A stretch of DNA of 14,653 nucleotides from assembly GCA_002179805.1 (NCBI GenBank), contig NAVB01005577.1, positions 1 to 14,653 of the forward strand. The letters are read 5' to 3'. Below, one piece after another: positions 8,533-14,653 of the stretch; the stretch's first letter is position 1; every line of letters begins with the position of its first letter. The stretch comes from Acanthamoeba lenticulata. Taxonomy: Eukaryota > Discosea > Longamoebia > Acanthamoebidae. A program made the position numbers and the translations under genes. Under the pieces are notes generated by a model. That model did not search any database, had not been told where the DNA came from, and was given only the letters and a program-made list of their open reading frames with translations.

Positions 8533-10475
8533 ATGCAACGGAAGAAAGATAAGGCCAACAGTTCACCCAGACGTCCATGGCTCTCGTGGCGACCTACGTC
8601 CTCGAGTCTCCTCGCCCACGCCGAGCGAAAGATGCTTGACGGTTTGTGCCAGCTCGTGGCGTCTGTCCTTATTTCTTCTTCATCTTTTTCTAAGCCCTTC
8701 ACACGTGATGGAGAGCAGTGGGCATTGGCAAAGGCAAGTACGAGCAGTATATGGTGGACGTAGGCGATGGCAACCAGATAAACACCCTTGTCGCAGGTCG
8801 AGGCCAACCGCTCGTCATCATGCACGGCTTTGCGTCAGGCTTGGGGCTCTTTGTTTGGTACCTATTTTGGGTCACCATGCTCACCACGGGCCGCAGTTCA
8901 TTTATGTGTACGACCATCGCGTGTGCAGCAACATCAAGGAGCTGTCACAGCACTTCAAAGTGTACGCCCTGGACATCATCGGATTCGGCCGCAGCAGTCG
9001 GCCCAAAACGCGCATCAAGACCCCCGAGCAAGCCGAAGACTTCTTCCTCCACTACTTCGAAACTTGGCGAAGCGCCCTTCAGCTTACACGGTTCACACTC
9101 ATCGGTACCAGCGCTGGCGGTGGCGTTCACCTTGCGTTGTTTGTATGTAGTCTGACCCTCTCCCGCGGTACGTCCGTGAACGTGTTCAGGCCACTCCCTG
9201 GGTGGTTACCTATCATCGCTCTACACGATCCGCAATCCGCAGCACATCGAGCACCTCATCCTGGCCGGTACACCCTGGTCTCTCGCCCTATCTGTTGATC
9301 AGAGCTTGATCAAGCAGTGGTCGCTGGTAACCAGATGTGTGGGGCATCCTGCCCCGGCCCGAGGATGAGGCGGAGGAGACCGCAGCCAAGTGGCGCCTGG
9401 TCAAGACGTCCCTCACTCACCTCAATCCCCTGGCGCCCCTCCGCTTTGCTGGTCCCTTTGGTATGTTCCATAGCAACTGAGTTGCGCACGCTGAGCTCAT
9501 TGCGTGCGCGACAGGACCCAACATCATGTACAAACTGAGACCGGACATGATGCACAAGTTTGCGCACTTGTTTGCTTATGACGCGGCCAAGGAGATCGAA
9601 ATGGTCGACATGCAACAGCAGCCGCCACAACAAGGCCACGCTGACACACGGAAACGACGAGAGCGCGAAGAGGACGAGAAGAACGAGAGCGAAGCGGCCG
9701 CAGACGAAGCCGAGAGCCAGTGGGAGATGGTGGAGGAGGGCATGATGCAGGAGGAGGCCGTTAATGGGCTCGGCAAGCAGGCCGACATCTCAGCCCGGGT
9801 CGTGATTGACTACATCTACCACATCAACGCCCGCTTGCCCGCCACCGGCGAACATGCCTTCCGGTGCGTAATCCGTTTCTTTCTTTTCTTCTTTTTGGTC
9901 CTCTTTACTGACGTTGCTGTCGCTGACGGCCTACACAGAAAACTGTTGATTCCGATCAACTGGCCCGCGAGGCCCTTGCTCGAGCGATTCAAAGCCATCG
10001 ACCCCACCATCCCACTCACCTTCCTCTTTGGCACGGTGCGTCAGCTGTTGTTCTCTTCTGTTGCTTGTCTTTGCGGGTTTTCCTGACGCGCCAGAGAACA
10101 GCACTCGTGGGTCGACCCGACAGGGATGTTCATGCTGCAAGAGGCGCTACCCAACGACGTGGATGTCATCCCCATCCACAACTCAGGTACCAGAGTTTGA
10201 AATGAAGTTTGCTCCCTTGTTCAGAACACGTTGTGATCGCTGAACGCTACTACCTGTACACAGGGCATCATCTTTACGTGGACAACATCCCCGAGTTCAA
10301 CGGGGCCATCCTCACGAGCATCATACATCAGCAGGAGAAGCGCGCTGGAGCCGACGCCCTCCGACCCTCTGAACAGACAACCCTGCGGCAAACCGTGAGC
10401 CAAGAGGAGCTCGAGCTTGCGCGTGAGATCGACGAATTTGTAGAGGTGGGACGTGTCGTGGAACATACAACCTAA
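8533..10475 (+). CDS. ABHD4/ABHD5 (CGI-58)-like alpha/beta hydrolase or acyltransferase
   Basis: Nine exons join to 456 aa: 8533-8641, 8719-8857, 8929-9104, 9190-9267, 9335-9460, 9515-9863, 9939-10035, 10102-10186, 10264-10475. Family landmarks occur in order: PWLSWRPTSSSLLAHAERK at the N-terminus, oxyanion loop MHGFASGLG (71-79), ALDIIGFGRSSRP, nucleophile elbow GHSLGG with Ser144, LILADVWGILPRPED, LRFAGPFG, a probable acid Asp363 in FGTHSWVDPTG, and GHHLYVD with His388, which also forms the HX4D motif linked to lysophosphatidate acyltransferase activity in this family. Human CGI-58 lacks the Ser; this protein has it, so it is probably catalytic, like ABHD4 or the plant homologue. Residues about 235-285 are a charged low-complexity insert, and about 60 residues extend beyond the HX4D. 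Likely role: glycerophospholipid or lipid-droplet metabolism. No polyadenylation signal is seen before the converging phosphatase gene. Confidence 0.85.
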
Positions 10476-10490
10476 AATTCCAAGGACCAG

Positions 10491-10865
10491 TCACGCCAGC
10501 AGGCACCCAGCTTGCTCTGTTGCGCAGGTGCGTTACGGAGCAGTCAGCAACAAGCTTTCCCGGAAGACGGGATGCGATGATGTACGTCGTTTCCACTTGC
10601 GGTAGGCCGAGTGGGCTGCGGTGGCCCGACCGCCCAGCTGGCAGCCCATGCCCTCGTACCACTCGAGCTGCTGCATGAAACCCTGTCCCACATACAGACC
10701 AGTTTACGTGGTGCTCGAGCAAGGAGAGAGCAGGTGCTTACGGCGTTGGGGTTCGCGATGGATCGCCTTTCCTGGACGTGTCGCAGAGCGTCGGGCAAGG
10801 GCATTTTCTCGTGCTTGATCAGATAAGCCACAACTACCGACACGCTCCTCGATATCCCAGCCATG
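10491..10865 (-). CDS. Dual-specificity protein phosphatase, C-terminal part (5' exons missing)
   Basis: Three minus-strand exons: 10865-10742, 10682-10586, 10516-10491 (TGA). They give about 80 residues: the P-loop from MAGISRS onward, then VVVAYLIKHEKMPLPDALRHV, RRSIANPN, GFMQQLEWYEGMGC and HSAYRKWKR, ending CLLA. This is the C-terminal half of a typical DSP domain (HC-x5-R). The exon begins with one base (C) after a CCGCAG acceptor, so the catalytic Cys codon would be split TG/C with an upstream exon. That exon is not found: upstream minus-strand sequence is antisense to Notchless. If the acceptor were ignored, an open frame continues upstream, but Ser (AGC) would replace the Cys. Without the last intron (10585-10517) the protein would read on to a TAA at about 10545. 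As it stands the gene is a fragment, through assembly or rearrangement. Confidence 0.7.
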
Positions 10866-10906
10866 CTGCGGTTGAGGGAAGGAATCAGCACACGGACGTG
10901 TCTGAT

Positions 10907-10919
10907 GGGGGGGGGGGGG
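10907..10919. other. Run of 13 G at the junction of two 5'-truncated genes
   Basis: Thirteen G in a row lie between the phosphatase acceptor (10866) and the Notchless exon (10973). Neither flank holds an exon of either gene. Homopolymers like this often break reads or assemblies and can also mark real breakpoints. Confidence 0.85.
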
Positions 10920-10972
10920 CAAGAGTTGTTAACTGGCCTGCTCATCGTCCCTCGTGCTACATCTATACACAG

Positions 10973-11840
10973 GTGTCGTGCTCCGATGACCACACCCTCT
11001 TCCTCTGGGAGCCGGCCACGACGAAGAAGCCGCTGACCCGCATGACGGGCCACCAGGTGCGTCGTTCTCCCTGCTGAACAGATCGATCTGCGCTAGGCAC
11101 TCAAGTGAGGCTGCCTCTCCCAATGTGGGCGTGCGCGCTGAACAGCAACAAGTGAATCTGGTCTCCTTTTCGCCCGACGGCCGGCTCATAGCGAGCGCGT
11201 CATTTGACAAGTCAATCAAGCTCTGGGATGCCGCGGGCAAGTGCGTTTGCATACATACCCCTCCCCCCCCTCCCCCAAATCTCTTCCGTGAGGAAGTCGG
11301 AGCTTGTGCGCACGGAGAATGTGGGTTGTGGAGGGGAGGTCCTGACATCCTCATGCGGTCTTTGGGGGATGGTCAGGTTCTTGGGAAATCTGCGTGGGCA
11401 CGTCGGTGCTGTGTACCAGGTAGCGTGGGCTTCCGATTCTCGTATGCTTGTCTCAGGCAGCAAGGATTCCACGCTCAAGATCTGGGACACGCGAACAAAA
11501 AAGTTCAAGACTGATCTTCCTGGTCACGCCGATGAGGTTCGTCTGTGTGCAGTGGCGAAGGCAGCTTCCGACGCTATGTGTGAATGCGCGCATTTAGCCT
11601 ACCAACTATTCTAGGAGGGCCGACATTCCTTCTCATCACCCTTCTTTCGCAGGTTTATGCTGTTGATTGGAGTCCTGACGGCGAACGCGTGGTATCTGGC
11701 GCGAAAGATTGTCTCGTGAAAATGTACGTCCTCTCGCCCCATTGCTTGTGTGCTGCTCAATCCAATGCGTCAACACCAGCTGATCAGCACGCACACACAC
11801 ACACACATCCCTTCCCCCACGTCCCAGCTGGCGACACTGA
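10973..11840 (+). CDS. NLE1: Notchless homologue (NLE1/Rsa4), C-terminal WD40 repeats only (5' exons missing)
   Basis: Exons 10973-11056, 11146-11240, 11377-11536, 11653-11723 and 11828-11840 join to 140 aa. The order matches the end of Notchless closely: SDDHTLFLWEP, KKPLTRMTGHQ, FSPDGRLIASASFDKSIKLW, LRGHVGAVYQVAW, LVSGSKDSTLKIWDTRTKK, DLPGHADEVYAVDWSPDG, ending KIWRH-stop. Notchless is a nucleolar/nuclear WD40 protein acting with the AAA-ATPase Rea1/midasin in 60S ribosome maturation. The family protein has an N-terminal NLE domain and about eight blades; here only the last three or so remain. The first exon follows a good acceptor (ACACAG), so upstream exons must exist somewhere, but the sequence to the left holds the opposite-strand phosphatase. 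Introns (89, 136, 116 and 104 nt) are longer than those to the left of the junction. Confidence 0.85.
11792..11807. repeat. (CA)8 microsatellite in the last Notchless intron
   Basis: Eight CA units lie in the intron 11724-11827, upstream of the final 13-nt exon. Confidence 0.85.
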
Positions 11841-11900
11841 GCCTCGCTTGCTCCTTCAAGAGAAGAAAAGAATAATACATAAAAGAAAGAGGAACACCAC

Positions 11901-11944
11901 CTTTATTTTATTTTCTTTTCTTTTCTTTTATTTTCTTTTCTTTT
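11901..11944. repeat. TTTTC/TTTTA pentanucleotide-like pyrimidine tract before MED22
   Basis: A 44-bp block of T with spaced C and A, built from TTTTC and TTTTA units, fills the end of the 104-bp gap between the Notchless stop and the MED22 frame. It could be a promoter element, or the polypyrimidine tract of an intron whose acceptor would be TACAAG at about 11959. No canonical AATAAA for Notchless is present in the gap, only AATAAT and CATAAA. Confidence 0.6.
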
Positions 11945-12635
11945 GTGGCTGAATACAAGGTGGAGGCCGTAAGCGTAGCCACAGCGCAGCCGCCGGGTAC
12001 GGCTGGGAGAAGTGGGCTCCAACCAACAAACACCGGGCAGAGACAGGCAGGGCAACAGCACGCCTTAGATGTTTATAATAAGCGCCTCGATTCGGCAGTA
12101 GGCAAGCTAAATGAGCACTATGCCAACATCATAAAGGCAGCCAAGGTTGCCCCTTCTCCCCTTTTACCACTTAAGTCTCAATAAACATAAAAATAACACT
12201 AAAATAAGAAAATAATTAATTAATTCGCGCGCAGGTTGGGGACAAGGTCAAGGTGCTCGGGGAAGAGTTTCAAGTGGATGTCCAGACCACCAACCTCGTG
12301 CGCCTTACCCTTTCGTTCTTGTGCTGTGCCGCGGCTCAGACTCTTACGTTCCGCGGCACGCGTGCAGGTGAGTGCTGCTGAGTCGCTGCTGACGCTAATA
12401 TCAGAGCTCAAGCAGGCAGTGCTGCTCCACGACGTCGAAACACGAAACGCCGAGGTGGCCACGCGCGGCCAGCATTACCGCGACCGGCAGGTCAAAACGC
12501 ACGAGGTTTGGGCTGTTATTTTTATTATTATTTTTGGTTATTTCTAATTGTTTATTAATTGTTCCCAACGCCCAGGTGTTGCGCTCCCTGGACGAGGAGG
12601 TGAGCGAGGCTTTGCTTGAGCTCTCGGAGTGGTAG
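11945..12635 (+). CDS. MED22: Mediator complex subunit 22 (MED22), start uncertain
   Basis: Exons: up to 12145, then 12235-12297, 12368-12505, 12576-12635 (TAG). If read from GTG at 11945 the protein is 153 aa, a normal size for MED22 (about 140-200). Family features: a helix like LDVYNKRLDSAVGKLNEHYANIIKAAKV near the N-terminus (shown at 12065-12148 in DNA), a second conserved helix SAAESLLTLISELKQAVLL, and a charged C-terminal helix ending LLELSEW. MED22 sits in the Mediator head module with MED11 and helps RNA polymerase II initiation. No ATG lies in frame: the frame is open upstream to a TAA at 11873-11875 and has no Met until beyond the first exon. The start is a GUG (MAEYK-like), an upstream exon, or a base error. 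Confidence 0.75.
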
Positions 12636-12767
12636 GGCGCAAGGAGCAGTTGGCACGCGTGCTTGCAATTTGCGTAAACCCACAACAAAAGAGAAAAAAA
12701 TTAATTTAATTTTGTTTTTTTTTCTGTTTTCTGGATCCCCACTCGAGACGTAGCGAAGCCACGCGCG

Positions 12768-12800
12768 AACCAACCACACAACCAACCAACCACACACCCA
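12768..12800. repeat. AACC/CACA simple repeat upstream of the vinculin-like gene
   Basis: A 33-bp block built from AACC and CACA units, imperfectly duplicated. The 259-bp gap 12636-12894 also holds an AT-rich block at about 12696-12727. No canonical polyadenylation signal for MED22 and no ORF with coding character were seen in this gap. Confidence 0.6.
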
Positions 12801-12894
12801 TCAAGATCATCTGCAGTGCGCTTCCCAATCATCGAATCGCAAGTGCTCAATCGTTTTATCTGACTTGAAGAGCAGCAGCAAAGGTCAAGCGAAC

Positions 12895-14653
12895 ATGGCT
12901 GAACTCGAAGATACAGGCATGGACCAGGTGTGTTTTGTCGCGCCCTCCACCCCTCTATTTCCACAGCGGTGGATCGAAAGAAGCGCAAAGGACAAAGGCG
13001 AATATAAATCTAAAACGGCCCTGTCCTCTCGGGCGTGGTGTGACACCACCCAATGTAGGTGCTGGAGGCCGTGGCCGACGCTGTGGCGCAACTCGTCATG
13101 TTCTCCGTGGAAGCCGAGGAGAACAACTCCATCCTGCCTGATATTGTGCCCGGCGCGCAAGGTACGCTCGTGTCGAAGGAACATGTCTTGCTCGATGGTG
13201 TGGCGTGGTGTGGTGATGTGGTGTGGTGTGGCGTGTGTTGCAGCGGCGAGGGTTTGTTTACGGCCGTGTGGGGTGGTGATGGAGCCAGTGATGGAGCACG
13301 AGTTTTTGCTATACTAATACTAATAATAATAACAATGAATCGCGGGGGGGGGAGCAGCGGTGCAAGGGGCGGTGAACGCGCTGGTGGACATCGCGAGCCA
13401 GATGGCGCAGCGGTACGGGTCGGAGCCCAAGATCCAGCAGAAGATGCTGGAGGCGGCGACGACGATCCGGGGCGCCACGCAGCAGATAGTGAACGACGCG
13501 ACGACGCTGTCGCGGGACCAGCTGAACCAGCAGGCCAAGAAGAGCTTGCTGCGGGCGGCCAAGGACGTGCTGCAGGGCACGGTAGCGGAGCTGCACTTGG
13601 CAGACAAGTACGACGTGATCAAGCTGGTCAAGGCCGCCGGGCTGTGCAAGGACGACGTGCACCGCTCACACGGCGTGAGCACGGCGGACCAGATCATGGA
13701 CGTGGCGCGCGCGCTGTCGGCCAATGTGGTGAACACGGTGAAGCTGGTCAACCAGCGCGTGGCCATCCTTGTGGACCCCATCTTCCGGCGGCGACTGGAG
13801 ACGGCCAACGAAACGGCCAAGAACAGCATCCAGAGCCTGGTGCGCGCCATGGGCGAGGTCGTGAAGCGACCGGCCGACAGCACGGCCCTCGCCGAGCAGC
13901 GCCGGATCGCGCGCGAGTTTGAGGACGCGATGGACGAGATAATCGAGGTGGCGCGCCTCTCGTGCAAGTCCATGTTCGAGGGCCTTGACCTCGACTTTGG
14001 TCTCGACCCGCCGGCCCGCCCGACCCTGCTGGAGCTCCGCGCGTGCCACGAACGGATCGTGCGTGAGGTGGGCAACCTCGACGTCGCCGCGGCCAACCGC
14101 ACGGCCGAAGCAGCCGCGCAGGCGCTGCACATGATCAACTCGGCTATTATGCAGGAGGTGCGTCTGGCCACGACGATCGCCGACTCGTGCACCGAGGACG
14201 CGCACAAGATCAACATCCTCGAGGCCTGCGACCGCGTGGAAAAGATGCCCTCGGAGCTCACGCCGGCTACCAAGGACACCCTCCGCCGCGCGGCCGACCC
14301 GGCACCGGCTAAGCGGCATCTGGACGCCGTCGGCCGGCAGACCATCGATGCCTCGGCAGCTGTCGTCGCGGCGGTGGCCCTATCGTCGTCGGCCAAAGAT
14401 AACCTCATCAACATCGGCCGCGAGATGGACCTGCACCTCACGCAACTCGATGACGGTGTCGACGAGAAAAACAAGGCGAAGGCGGCGAAGGCGGCAAAGA
14501 GCGTGGCTGACGATATCAGCAACGCCACCATGATCGCCACGGCGATCGCCGATGCCTCGGAAGACCCCCGTACGGCCACGGCTATCCGCGCCGAGGTGGA
14601 CACCATCAATGCCCTTGCGCCGGGCCTCATCAACGCCACCAAGGCCGCTATCG
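12895..14653 (+). CDS. Vinculin/alpha-catenin family protein, N-terminal part (3' partial)
   Basis: Exons 12895-12927 (11 aa, ATG in AACATGGCT), 13059-13161 and 13358 to the window end, about 477 aa so far with no stop. The joined sequence is almost all helix and aligns in layout with the vinculin head: VLEAVADAVAQLVMF, then ILPDIVPGAQAVQGAVNALV (vinculin has IPDLTAPVAAVQAAVSNLV at this place), RAAKDVLQGTVAEL, DVIKLVKAAG, and further helical bundles rich in Ala, Asp and Arg. Vinculin and alpha-catenin family proteins link adhesion complexes to actin; head, any Pro-rich linker and actin-binding tail would lie beyond the window for the most part. Introns 1 (131 nt) and 2 (196 nt) are long for this locus, and intron 2 holds simple repeats. 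It could be a vinculin, an alpha-catenin or an ancestral type; the C-terminus would decide. Confidence 0.75.
13196..13240. repeat. GTGTGG-rich repeat in intron 2 of the vinculin-like gene
   Basis: About 45 bp made of TGTGG, TGGCG and TGATG units on the + strand, ending in TTGCAG at 13238-13243, which is a good-looking but out-of-use acceptor. The acceptor at 13357 restores the vinculin-like frame. Confidence 0.65.
13314..13332. repeat. (TAA)n microsatellite in intron 2 of the vinculin-like gene
   Basis: Repeated TAA/TAC/TAAT units shortly before the acceptor, followed by a run of nine G at 13343-13352. Confidence 0.7.

Noticed and set aside
9105..9140. A second GxSxG-like elbow (GTSAGGG) in the hydrolase gene
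   Set aside because: It lies in intron 9105-9189. Splicing gives FTLIGHSLGGYLSS, which fits the family far better; the retained reading soon hits a stop at 9298.
9268..9334. Apparent frameshift between TPWSLALSV and the GILPRPED part of the hydrolase
   Set aside because: It is an intron with donor GTACAC and acceptor ACCAG; joining gives LILADVWGILPRPED, matching the family, so there is no frameshift.
10187..10263. A 38-nt intron ending at about 10224 in the hydrolase gene
   Set aside because: The later acceptor at 10263 gives a normal 77-nt intron and the expected GHHLYVD motif; the short version inserts unrelated residues before it.
13198..13340. Possible CRISPR or structured tandem array in the GT-rich block
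   Set aside because: The units are only 5-8 bp, imperfect, without spacers, and lie in a spliced intron of a eukaryotic gene: simple repeats.
13320..14642. A 440-residue open frame on the minus strand
   Set aside because: It is antisense to the vinculin-like exon. GC-rich codon use keeps the opposite strand open, its Ser/Ala/Arg-rich make-up shows no domain, and the + frame matches a known family.
1..14653. tRNA, rRNA or transposon genes
   Set aside because: No cloverleaf-like tRNA boxes, rRNA segments, terminal repeats or transposase/reverse-transcriptase motifs were recognised by eye on either strand; a dedicated search could still find small RNAs in introns.

Overview
The window looks like nuclear DNA of an intron-rich, compact-genome protist. 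The best guess is an Acanthamoeba-like amoebozoan. This is inferred from GC-rich exons, short introns (54-196 nt, mostly about 70), very short intergenic gaps and the gene set (vinculin-like protein, MED22, Notchless, CGI-58-type hydrolase, membrane-anchored subtilisin). No species-specific marker was seen. Almost every gene is spliced, so the real proteins appear only after joining exons; exon models below were worked out by hand from splice sites, frame continuity and family motifs.

Left part (1-5120): the 3' end of a gene for a charged, low-complexity protein with a long E/K/R helix (2-934, +) converges on a 15-exon gene for a secreted or membrane-anchored subtilisin-family protease (1009-4771, -). 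A 349-bp gap with divergent genes on both sides follows.

Middle (5121-10493): three same-strand genes sit in tight array. They encode a ten-helix EamA/DMT transporter (5121-6796), a small two-helix membrane protein with several hallmarks of the DEG/ENaC/ASIC channel family (6890-8417), and an ABHD4/5 (CGI-58)-like alpha/beta hydrolase (8533-10475). Downstream, the 3' part of a dual-specificity phosphatase gene (10491-10865, -) ends only 15 bp from the hydrolase stop codon.

Right part (10973-14653): the 3' part of a Notchless (NLE1) WD40 gene, a MED22 gene with no visible ATG, and the 5' part of a vinculin/alpha-catenin-family gene that runs off the end. The phosphatase and Notchless fragments face away from each other. 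Both lack their 5' exons, and the missing parts meet in a 107-bp stretch holding a run of 13 G. That is either an assembly join or a real rearrangement breakpoint, so gene order across 10,866-10,972 should not be trusted.

No operon-like or defence system was seen. The most notable item is the candidate minimal DEG/ENaC-like channel. Others are the double-truncation junction, a splice-donor preference for C at intron position 4, two GC-AG introns, and a Cys-rich insert in the protease.
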